Origin: AP-15 sp963762575
Lineage (GTDB): Bacteria > Pseudomonadota > Alphaproteobacteria > ATCC43930 > CGMCC-115725
Assembly (NCBI GenBank): GCA_963762575.1
Contig: CAVXLL010000013.1
Coordinates: 248,001 to 312,000 of the forward strand
Length of the DNA stretch: 64,000 nucleotides
Reading direction: 5' to 3'
The position numbers and the translations under genes were made by a program. The notes beneath the pieces are model-generated. The model searched no databases. It saw only the letters and a list, made by a program, of their open reading frames with translations, and was not told the origin of the DNA. Numbering within the stretch: the stretch's first letter is position 1; each line of letters starts with the position of its first letter. Shown here piece after piece: positions 1 through 6,542 of this stretch.

Positions 1-473
1 GTTTCGCGCCGGGCCGCCCGCAAGACCGTACTTTTGTCGGCAACATCGTCGAGGCGATCGAGGCCTATGGCCGGGGCGCGTTGGGACCGGTCATGATCCC
101 ATTGTCGGCGGTCGACCGCATCATCGCGATCGGCTCGGACGGCATGATGGCCGCCGTCGCCGAAGCGCGGCAGGCGTGTTTGAAGCGCTATTTCCGCCCC
201 GACCACCGCGCGATCGCCTCGATCAACTCGCCGATGCAGTGCATGATGAAGGAGATCTGCGCGCAGTGCCTGCAGCGCCACCGCGATCCCGTGACCGGCA
301 CCGAGACCGTCGTCTTCTCCTGCTTCAACCAGGACCAGGAAATGGACCGCGTCGATTTCCGCACCCTGCGCCGCCGCCTCTCGCAAAACGGCGTCCAGGA
401 AAAGCTCACCAAGCTCTGGGTCGACCGCTGCCTGCAGCATCTGGGCGAACGCCCCGCCATCGCGGCGGAGTAA
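1..473 (+). CDS. C-terminal end of a flavin/Fe-S pyridine-nucleotide oxidoreductase (cut by window edge)
   Basis: The frame is open from base 3 to the TAA at 471-473, so the 5' part lies outside the window. The visible 156 residues contain a nucleotide-binding segment around IIAIGSDGMMAAV and a cysteine cluster with spacing C-x5-C-x2-C-x17-C (CMMKEICAQC, then FSCFN). This resembles the [2Fe-2S] end of PyrK/NfnA-like electron-transfer flavoproteins. The family assignment is from memory of such C-termini and is approximate. It is the first of three copies of this sequence (see 1566-1881 and 3731-4447) and may be the 3' end of the intact parent gene. It converges on the substrate-binding protein gene that follows after 21 bp. 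Confidence 0.6.
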   Translation, partial: FAPGRPQDRTFVGNIVEAIEAYGRGALGPVMIPLSAVDRIIAIGSDGMMAAVAEARQACLKRYFRPDHRAIASINSPMQCMMKEICAQCLQRHRDPVTGTETVVFSCFNQDQEMDRVDFRTLRRRLSQNGVQEKLTKLWVDRCLQHLGERPAIAAE

Positions 474-494
474 GCACCACCCGCTGCTGATACG

Positions 495-1493
495 CTATTC
501 GATCACCTCATCGGCCAACTCGAGAACGTTTGGTGGAACAGTGAGGCCGAGCGCCTTGGCGGTCTTGAGATTGATGATCAGCGAGTATTTCGTCGGGTAC
601 TGAACAGGGAGGTCCGCCGGACTGGCGCCCTTGAGGATGCGATCGATGTAGGATGCTGCCTCCGCGTGCAATTCGACCGAGTCGAACCAGTAGCTCATAA
701 GGCCGCCGGCTCTGGAAGATAGGTCGAACGAGATCAGCGGCAAACGGTGAAGGATCGCGGCCTCGATGATCTCATCGCGATGTGCAACGTTGAAACTATC
801 CGGCAGCACGATTAGGCCACCTCCTGACTCGCGCCCCTGGGCACCGATGACTTGCTCGATCGCTCCGGCGTCGTGCACCGGGGCAGCAATTACCATCATC
901 CCCTTGGACGAGGCGGCGTCGATCACCTGGTTCAACGATGGGGCGAAGGCGGTGTCCGGGTTGAAGATGATGGCGACCCGCGTGACATTTGGCGCTACCT
1001 CCTTGAGCAATTGGAGCCATTTTCCTACGATCGACGCGTCATAGGAGGCGAACCCCGTGATGTTGCCACCGGGTCGCGCGAGGCTCTGAACGAAACCCAG
1101 CCCGACTGGATCGGGGACGACTACGAAAACGATCGGTATCGTGCTGGTCAGGTCCCGGAGGGCCATGGTGGCAGGCGCGGTGCTGGCGAGAATTGCGTCC
1201 GGCGCCAGGCCGACCAGTTCTGCCGCATAGGTCTTGAAGCGCGTTGGATCGCCCGCGGCATAGCGGTAGTCGATCCGGATATTCTTATCCTCGACCCATC
1301 CGAAACGCCCCAGCGCCTGCGCAAACGCCGTCACATATGCTTGAGCTCCCGGGCTGTTCTCGGGGAAAGCTATCAACACGCCGAGACGACGAACGCGCTC
1401 GGGCTGCTCCGCATGTAAGGCGAGCGGCCATGCCGCCGCCGCCCCGCCAAGCAACGCGATAACCCCACGTCGTAATAACGGTCGAGCTGCCAT
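495..1493 (-). CDS. ABC transporter substrate-binding protein (PF04392-like), copy A
   Basis: A periplasmic solute-binding protein of about 332 residues. The N-terminus has the arginines and hydrophobic stretch of an export signal (RRGVIALLGGAAAAWPLA, then cleavage near LHAEQ). The body has family hallmarks: RRLGVLIAFPE, DYRYAAGDPTRF, QSLARPGGNITGF and the C-terminal YSLIINLKTAKALGL. The ATG at 1493 is preferred over an upstream TTG because it precedes the signal sequence and follows a GGGAG. The ligand cannot be told; no ATPase or permease gene lies nearby, which is common for this orphan family. It is paralogous to the gene at 1904-2959, and together with the flanking oxidoreductase fragment it forms a tandemly duplicated unit. 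Confidence 0.85.
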   Translation of the reverse strand: MAARPLLRRGVIALLGGAAAAWPLALHAEQPERVRRLGVLIAFPENSPGAQAYVTAFAQALGRFGWVEDKNIRIDYRYAAGDPTRFKTYAAELVGLAPDAILASTAPATMALRDLTSTIPIVFVVVPDPVGLGFVQSLARPGGNITGFASYDASIVGKWLQLLKEVAPNVTRVAIIFNPDTAFAPSLNQVIDAASSKGMMVIAAPVHDAGAIEQVIGAQGRESGGGLIVLPDSFNVAHRDEIIEAAILHRLPLISFDLSSRAGGLMSYWFDSVELHAEAASYIDRILKGASPADLPVQYPTKYSLIINLKTAKALGLTVPPNVLELADEVIE

Positions 1494-1565
1494 GCGGCTC
1501 CCACTCAAATAACATCCGCTATGCTATGCTACGCACCGTCAAAATCGGCGTCTAGACGGACACTG

Positions 1566-1881
1566 TCGCCGAGGCACGGCAGGTGCGCCTCAAGCGCTAT
1601 TTCCGCCCGAGTACCGCGCGATCGCGTCGATCAACTCACCGATGCAGTGCATGATGAAGGAAATCTGCGCGCAGTGCCTGCAGCGCCATCATGATCCGGT
1701 GACCGGCACCGAGACGGTGGTGTTCTCCTGCTTCAACCAGGACCAGGAGATGGACCGCGTCGATTTTCGCACCCTGCGGCGCCGCCTCTCCCAGAACGGC
1801 GTCCAGGAAAAACTCACCAAGCTCTGGGTCGACCGCTGCCTGCAGCATCTCGGTGAACGCCCCGCGATCGCGGCGGAATAA
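1566..1881 (+). pseudogene. Second, 5'-truncated copy of the oxidoreductase 3' end
   Basis: Near-identical in sequence to the last 300 bases of the gene ending at 473, including the CMMKEICAQC cluster and the C-terminal ERPAIAAE. Similarity begins abruptly near 1566. One base is missing near 1608 (after TATTTCCGCCC), which puts the upstream part out of frame. The longest in-frame remnant starts at 1642. As at copy 1, the segment runs straight into a substrate-binding protein gene on the opposite strand, and even the post-stop sequence (GCACCACCCGCTGCTGA) is shared. It is therefore a by-product of a duplication and not a separate gene. Confidence 0.85.
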
Positions 1882-1903
1882 AGCACCACCCGCTGCTGAC
1901 ACG

Positions 1904-2959
1904 CTATTCGATCACCTCATCGGCGATCTCGAGCACTCGTTCCGGAATTCTCAGGCCGAGCGCCTTGGCCGTCTTTAGATTGATGATCAACGAGTATTTC
2001 ATCGGATACTGAACGGGAAGGTCGGCCGGACTGGCGCCCCTGAGGATGCGGTCGATGTAGGATGCTGCCTGAGCGCACAGGTCGACTGGGTCAGTCCAGT
2101 AAGACATTAGGCCGCCAGATCTGGCGAACGGGCTCGTGCCGATCAGGGGCAAACGGTGACGGGTTGCTGCGGCGATGATTACGTCGCGATGTGCTTCGTT
2201 AAAACTGTCCGGCAAACATATCAGGCCGCCACCGGGCTCGCGCGCCTGCGCGGCGATGGCTTCCTCGATCTCCGCGTCGTCGTGCACTGGAGCAGGTATC
2301 ACAGTTATCCCCAAAGACGTGGCGGCGGGAGCGATCCCACGACTGAAAAATGCGTAAGGCGTGGTATCCGGGTCGAACATGGCAATGACCCGCGTCAGGC
2401 CCCGCGCCACTTCCTTGAGCAATTGCAGCCATTTTCCCAGCAAGGCTGTGTCGAAGGAGCTGAACCCCGTGATGTTGCCGCCGGGCCGCGCGAGGCTCTG
2501 AACAAAGCCCTGTCCGACGGGATCGGCCACGAAAACGAAAACGATCGGTATTGTGCCCGTCTGCTGCCGCATCGCTGCGACCCCCGGCGTGGCCGTCGTT
2601 AGTAGTACGTCCGGGGACAACCCGACCAGTTCGGCAGCGTAGGTCTTGAAGAGAGCCGGATCGCCTGCGGCGAAGCGGTTGTCGATCCGGATATTCTTGC
2701 CTTCTACCCACCCAAAATGCTCCAGCGCTCGCGCAAGGGCGGTCATGCTGGCCTGCGCCACCGGATCGGTCTCGCGCCAAAGCATCAACACGCCAACATG
2801 CCGCATGCGCTCCGGCTGCTGTGCATGTCCGGCGAGCGGCCCTGCTACCGCCCCGCCAAGCAGCGCGATAACACTGCGCCGGGTCAACCGTCGAGCTCCT
2901 ATGTGGCTCGGCCGGCTGGCGCATTGATCTCGCTCGATACGACCAGCAGAAATGTTCAT
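1904..2959 (-). CDS. ABC transporter substrate-binding protein (PF04392-like), copy B
   Basis: Paralogue of the gene at 495-1493, about 351 residues. It shares the blocks FGWVEGKNIRIDNRFAAGDP, QSLARPGGNITGF, WLQLLKEVA, PADLPVQYP and the C-terminal AKALGL..LEIADEVIE. The export signal is RRLTRRSVIALLGGAVAGPL, with a likely cleavage after AGHAQQ. The ATG at 2959 gives a longer N-terminus than copy A. An in-frame TTG nearer the signal is an alternative, so the start is uncertain. The two copies differ in the ligand-facing middle (for example FNPDTAFAPS against FDPDTTPYAF), so they may have diverged in specificity. Confidence 0.85.
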   Translation of the reverse strand: MNISAGRIERDQCASRPSHIGARRLTRRSVIALLGGAVAGPLAGHAQQPERMRHVGVLMLWRETDPVAQASMTALARALEHFGWVEGKNIRIDNRFAAGDPALFKTYAAELVGLSPDVLLTTATPGVAAMRQQTGTIPIVFVFVADPVGQGFVQSLARPGGNITGFSSFDTALLGKWLQLLKEVARGLTRVIAMFDPDTTPYAFFSRGIAPAATSLGITVIPAPVHDDAEIEEAIAAQAREPGGGLICLPDSFNEAHRDVIIAAATRHRLPLIGTSPFARSGGLMSYWTDPVDLCAQAASYIDRILRGASPADLPVQYPMKYSLIINLKTAKALGLRIPERVLEIADEVIE

Positions 2960-2984
2960 ATGAACTCACATCTGACCTCAGCGG

Positions 2985-3430
2985 TTACGCCGCCGGCTTT
3001 TCGTGGACCTCAATGGCAATAGCGTATCCGAGTGCCGCGAGGGCGGCTTCGAGGTCGGCGAGCTTCCCGGGGGCACGCGGGTCGATGAGGCGGGTAGCTC
3101 TTCGCTCATCGATGTCGAGGCGGCGGGCAAGTCGGCAACAGTAATGTTGCGGCCGCGCAACGCGCTGTAGAGGGCCGCCTTCAGCGCCATCGTCGCATCC
3201 GGCGCCACTAAGTGCTGCGTCGGGCGCAGCCGGCTTGGAGGCGGGATGTCTTCGCCATTGACGACGCCCAGGGCGAGTGCCGTAGAAAGACAATCGGAAG
3301 CCTCGGTGAGCGCCTCCGCCACATCAGCGCCGTCGGTCAGCGCTTCGGGCAAGTCCGGAAAATGAACGACGAGGCGCCCTTCCTCGTCGGACTCGAGCCG
3401 AGCCGGGTAGCTGTTAGGCGTTCGCGTCAT
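2985..3430 (-). pseudogene. hicB: HicB-family antitoxin, interrupted by a one-base deletion
   Basis: The N-terminal part (about 98 residues from ATG at 3430) is a HicB partial RNase-H-fold domain: YPARLESDEEGRLVVHFPDLP, ADVAEALTEASDCLSTAL. After NITVADL, near 3127, the frame is lost. Adding one base restores ARRLDIDERRATRLIDP...YAIAIEVHEKPAA, the expected C-terminal DNA-binding part, ending at 2985. Without correction the frame instead runs on to 2978 with an unrelated proline/serine-rich tail. It follows hicA by 15 bp, the usual toxin-first order. If the deletion is real, DNA binding and autoregulation would be lost while the toxin-binding domain could persist. Confidence 0.75.
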
Positions 3431-3445
3431 CGCCGGGTCGTTTTC

Positions 3446-3661
3446 CTATTCCAAATCACGCGGAGCGAGGCCAAGTTTGCGCAGTATCGCGCGCAGCAGA
3501 CCGGGCCCGATCTCCTTGCGGCGATCCTTCAGAGTAGTGCGGCGCGAGCCGTAGTAAAGCGCCGCATGGCTGCACTTTCCTTTCACTTCGTCGAGCCGCA
3601 CTTCGACCCCGCGCTGCTGACCGAGCCCTCTCAATCGGCGCAGCAGCTCAACTCCAGTCAT
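3446..3661 (-). CDS. hicA: HicA-family mRNA interferase toxin
   Basis: A 71-residue protein with the HicA double-stranded-RNA-binding-like fold pattern: MTGVELLRRLRGLG at the start, a central SHAALYYGSRRTTL with the conserved histidine at residue 32, and the C-terminal EIGPGLLRAILRKLGL helix. HicA proteins cleave mRNA and are neutralised by HicB, whose damaged gene follows 15 bp downstream. The usual SHHHF-type motif is altered to CSHAALYYG, but the key histidine remains. The start is the ATG at 3661, which gives the normal family length. Confidence 0.75.
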   Translation of the reverse strand: MTGVELLRRLRGLGQQRGVEVRLDEVKGKCSHAALYYGSRRTTLKDRRKEIGPGLLRAILRKLGLAPRDLE

Positions 3662-3730
3662 CCGCCGAGCAGTAAGGCATTTCTGCCCTGCGGCCAAGCC
3701 GACTACAGGAAAAGTGTTTCGACTGAGCCG

Positions 3731-4447
3731 GGCGAGCCGGTGATCCTGATGGGGCCGACCGGCACCCCGACCGAGACGCCGTCCGGTGAGACTTTGCTGC
3801 TGGTCGGCGGCGGTCTCGGCAATGCGGTGCTGTTCTCGATCGGCGCGGCGTTTCGCGCGCGCGGCTCCCGCGTGCTCTATTTCGCCGGGTACAAGCTCGT
3901 GCAGGACCGCTACAAGGTCGAGGAGATCGAGCACGCTGCCGACTGCGTCGTGTGGTGCTGCGACGAGGCGCCCGGCTTTGCGCCGGGCCGCCCGCCGGAC
4001 CGTACTTTTGTCGGCAACATCGTCGAGGCGATCGAGGCCTATGGCCGCGGTGCGCTGGGGCCCGTCACGATCCCATTGTCGGCGGTCGACCGCATCATCG
4101 CGATCGGCTCGGACGGCATGATGGCCGCCGTCGCCGAGGCGCGCCAGGCGGGCTTGAAGCGCTATTTCCGTCCCGACCACCGCGCAATCGCGTCGATCAA
4201 CTCGCCGATGCAGTGCATGATGAAGGAGATCTGCGCGCAATGCCTGCAGCGCCACCGCGACCCCGTCACCGGCACCGAGACCGTCGTCTTCTCCTGCTTC
4301 AACCAGGACCAGGAAATGGACCGCGTCGATTTCCGCACCCTGCGCCGCCGCCTCTCACAAAACGGCGTCCAGGAAAAGCTGACCAAGCTCTGGGTCGACC
4401 GCTGCCTGCAGCATTTGGGCGAACGCCCCGCCATCGCGGCGGAGTAG
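3731..4447 (+). pseudogene. Third, longer 5'-truncated copy of the oxidoreductase 3' end
   Basis: About 238 residues match and extend copy 1: a dinucleotide-binding segment LLLVGGGLGNAVLFSIGAA, then VLYFAGYKLVQDRYKVEEIE, DRTFVGNIVEAIEAYGRGA, IIAIGSDGMMAAV, and the CMMKEICAQC / FSCFN cysteine cluster. The frame is open upstream to about 3212, but that part overlaps hicA and hicB antisense and has no family resemblance, so the N-terminal FAD portion is missing. From about 3978 to the stop it is almost base-for-base identical to copy 1. The stop here is TAG and the following sequence differs, so the duplication junction lies at about 4447. Confidence 0.8.
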
Positions 4448-4600
4448 CAGGGTATCGACGTGCACTTGCCTGGCGAATCGCTCCGCCGACAATATCGCCA
4501 AACTCTCCCAGTCCTCGCCGTCCGTCACAGCGTGGTAGCCACCCTTAGCCGGCGCCAGTGTCTGCGCGGGTGCAGTCGCTGCATTCGTCTCTCTGCTCAT
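4448..4600 (-). pseudogene. N-terminal fragment of an unidentified (LysM-like?) protein
   Basis: An ATG at 4600 preceded by TAGGAGCAGCG opens a frame starting MSRETNAATAPAQTLAPAKG followed by GYHAVTDGEDWESLAIL. This vaguely recalls proteins that begin with a LysM-like YxVxxGDxWxSLA stretch. The frame then enters the antisense of oxidoreductase copy 3, so the gene appears to have been cut by that duplication at about 4447. It follows the stop of the PIN fusion gene by 36 bp. Function unknown. Confidence 0.3.
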
Positions 4601-4636
4601 CGCTGCTCCTACCCTGCGAGGCAAAGCATCGTCGGT

Positions 4637-5371
4637 TCATGATTTTCTCCTGGGACGATAGGGGCTGGACGGGTTGACGTCGATATCGACAACCTCGACG
4701 CAGGGCTGTGGCCGCGTGTGCCTGGAACCGGCATGCCAGGGCCCATTGCGGAGCTGAACCTTGCGGACCTTCGACAGGGAAAGGCACCACCACTCTCCTC
4801 CCGGCGGCAAGCCACTCTTGCTTTGACCACCGAATTGATAGGTCAGCGCAACCTCTTCGTCTTTGGTGTGACCCAGAATGTGCGGGCAAAGCTCGCGAGG
4901 CAAGCGCTCGTAAGTGCAAGAGATCTGTTTTCGGTCGGCGATAGCTTGCGCGAACAGCTCATAAACCGGGCTCGTCACGGTTCCTCCAACCTTGCGCACG
5001 GGGCCGGGATATCGTGCGACAACCGGATCGGCGGTTATCAGCAGGATGCCCTCGATCGTCGACTGTGCGACGAGCAGGCGATCGAAGGGGTCCTTGTGGA
5101 TCGGCGGTAGGTCGGCGATGGCAACGACGTGCTCGCCGGCAATGGCCAGCTCGTCATAACCATTGGCCAACAGGCCTCGGCGCAGGAGCCGCGCGTCGGC
5201 GCGAAAATCGCTGCGCCCAAGCCCGGACTTGATCGCGACCTCCCATATGCTCGTTGCGCTGAACACCAGTTGATTCCGGGCATCCTCGATCATCCTGCGG
5301 GCGGGCAGCGGTAGGCGCTCCGGCTGTCCAGCCGCCCACAGCAGCAGTTGCGTATCCAACAGCAGCTTCAA
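4637..5371 (-). CDS. PIN-domain (VapC-like) toxin fused to a conserved WYL/SH3-like domain protein
   Basis: Residues 1-128 are a PIN ribonuclease: LLLDTQLLLWAA with the first acidic residue, SIWEVAIK, KDPFDRLLVAQ and LITADPVVARYPGPVRKV, giving the four acidic positions of the family. Such toxins normally stop about here. This frame continues without a stop into residues 131-244, which match a small stand-alone conserved protein as I remember it (RELCPHILGHTKDEE, FGGQSKSGLPPGGEW, RPQPCVEVVDIDV). Just before the second part is GGAGGAACC then GTG at 4978, so it could also be translated separately as 113 residues. The ATG overlaps the antitoxin stop by 4 bp. The fusion is either a read-through scar or a true two-domain toxin. 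Confidence 0.75.
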   Translation of the reverse strand: MKLLLDTQLLLWAAGQPERLPLPARRMIEDARNQLVFSATSIWEVAIKSGLGRSDFRADARLLRRGLLANGYDELAIAGEHVVAIADLPPIHKDPFDRLLVAQSTIEGILLITADPVVARYPGPVRKVGGTVTSPVYELFAQAIADRKQISCTYERLPRELCPHILGHTKDEEVALTYQFGGQSKSGLPPGGEWWCLSLSKVRKVQLRNGPWHAGSRHTRPQPCVEVVDIDVNPSSPYRPRRKS

Positions 5372-5595
5372 GGCCGACTGCCGAAAAGCTGTTCGATCTC
5401 GGAGCTTCCCATTCGGTCGAAGTCATCGGGGACCTCGATTTGCCCGGCCATGAACCCGACCCGGCGTACCTGACCGGCTTCTTGGGCATCGAGCGGTACG
5501 ACCTTCACGAGCGGCTTGCCGGCCTTGGCGATAATGAACGGCTCTCCTTTGGCGGCACGGTTAAGCAAGCTCGACAGATGAAGTCTTGGCTTCAT
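5368..5595 (-). CDS. Phd/YefM-type antitoxin, N-terminus altered by a one-base insertion
   Basis: A 75-residue partner of the PIN toxin: HLSSLLNRAAKGEPFIIAKA, GKPLVKVVPLDAQEAGQ and a C-terminal IEQLFG that would wrap the toxin. The expected start is an ATG at 5614 reading MLTVNIHEAK followed by THLSSLL. An extra T near 5582 turns that frame into a stop after 17 codons. The ATG at 5595, in the shifted frame, rejoins the antitoxin at HLSSLL after MKPRL. The DNA-binding first strand is thus replaced, which may weaken autorepression. Alternatively the extra T is a sequencing error. The stop overlaps the toxin ATG. Confidence 0.7.
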   Translation of the reverse strand: MKPRLHLSSLLNRAAKGEPFIIAKAGKPLVKVVPLDAQEAGQVRRVGFMAGQIEVPDDFDRMGSSEIEQLFGSRP

Positions 5596-5625
5596 GTATG
5601 TTGACGGTGAGCATGGGACACCTTA

Positions 5626-5641
5626 ACTAGACCAATCTAGT
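5626..5641. promoter_or_regulatory. Palindromic operator candidate of the antitoxin/toxin operon
   Basis: ACTAGACCAATCTAGT is a perfect inverted repeat with 6-bp arms and a 4-bp spacer. It lies 12 bp upstream of the original antitoxin start at 5614, and a further CTAGT half-site follows. Phd/VapB antitoxins typically repress their own operon through such repeats. The role here is inferred from position. Confidence 0.5.
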
Positions 5642-5671
5642 CTAGTCCATTTGCGACCCCATCACAAGGGG

Positions 5672-6164
5672 CATGCCTGAAAAGCCGATCGCCATCGCCG
5701 GAAAGGTGGATGACTGGCCGGCTCGGTTCCGCAACCCCGGCGGCGATCGCCTGGCCGAGCCCCACGCCCCATCGTGCCGTAGGTGCCGGCATTAAGGCAG
5801 GAAGGGGCGTCGGCGACATTCAATTGGGTGAGGCCGATATCCATCGAGCCGGCGCCCTCGGCGCTCAGGATCGCGTTATTCGGCATCCACGCGGTGACGT
5901 CACGCAGTGCACGGTAGTAATTGGCTGGCGCCTCGTCATCCTGGACCTGCGGACGGATCATTGCCGCGTTCTCCTCCGCCTTCTTGGCGGTCATCTGGCG
6001 CCACGGCGTGTCCTTCGGATGGAACCACTGGCGGCCGGCGAGCGCCTTGTTCAATTGCCCGACGATCGCTTGCCAAAGCCTGTCCTCGGGCGGGCCAATG
6101 CCCGACCCGTGGGCGGACCAAGGCCACCTCGGTCGCCTTGTTGTGGCCGATCTCCTCGGGCGCG
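5672..6164 (-). pseudogene. Internal fragment of a ThDP-dependent 2-hydroxyacyl-CoA lyase gene
   Basis: This 490-bp stretch is clearly similar to the middle of the intact gene at 9377-11035. It includes GRQWFHPKDTPWRQM, NNAILSAEGAGSMDIGLTQL and SCLNAGTYGTMG. It covers roughly residues 305-450 of that enzyme. It has no start, loses frame after YGTMG, carries an unrelated insertion near 6072-6112, and ends abruptly at both sides. It cannot encode an active enzyme and is best seen as a duplicated or transposed fragment of the gene 3.5 kb away. Confidence 0.85.
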
Positions 6165-6486
6165 CGCGAGCCAGAAAGAGATCAGGATCAATCTATTGTC
6201 ATTGTTGGATTCCGATTTCGAGAACAGGGGAATAACAGGAGGAGCGAGTTGATCGGTTGTTGATTTCGAGCATCGCCGAAGTTCGCGGCAGCCACCGGAT
6301 CGGCGACATGGGGCGGATATGTTCTTGTTACGTTTCAAGTCAAGACCGGTTGGCCTCGATCGCCTGCAATCCCGGCGGCCGGGCATCGCCGCAACGGCCC
6401 GCCGTAAACCCTGCGCGCTTGACCCGTTTTCCGTTATCTTCGGTATCATTCCGCACGTCAGCATTGCGGCTGACCTATCCGATGCG
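6165..6486. other. Intergenic stretch without a recognisable gene
   Basis: No frame here resembles a known protein. Base composition is slightly lower in GC up to about 6260. The only signal seen is the EcfG-like promoter at its right end. Confidence 0.5.
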
Positions 6487-6514
6487 GGAACAACTATCGG
6501 TCGAGAAACGTTAT
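6487..6514 (+). promoter_or_regulatory. EcfG-type (general stress response) promoter candidate
   Basis: GGAAC at 6487-6491, a 17-bp spacer and CGTTAT at 6509-6514 match the alphaproteobacterial EcfG consensus GGAAC-N16/17-CGTT exactly. The start codon of the DUF3300 gene lies about 30 bp downstream, which suits a short leader. No ecfG/phyR/nepR locus is visible in the window, so recognition by that sigma factor is inferred from the motif alone. Confidence 0.6.
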
Positions 6515-6542
6515 GGTCGCGAGTTCGATCTCGGAGGAAACA

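Noticed and set aside
3212..3730. Upstream extension of the open frame into oxidoreductase copy 3
   Set aside because: It is antisense to hicB and hicA and shows no resemblance to the oxidoreductase, so it is chance openness.
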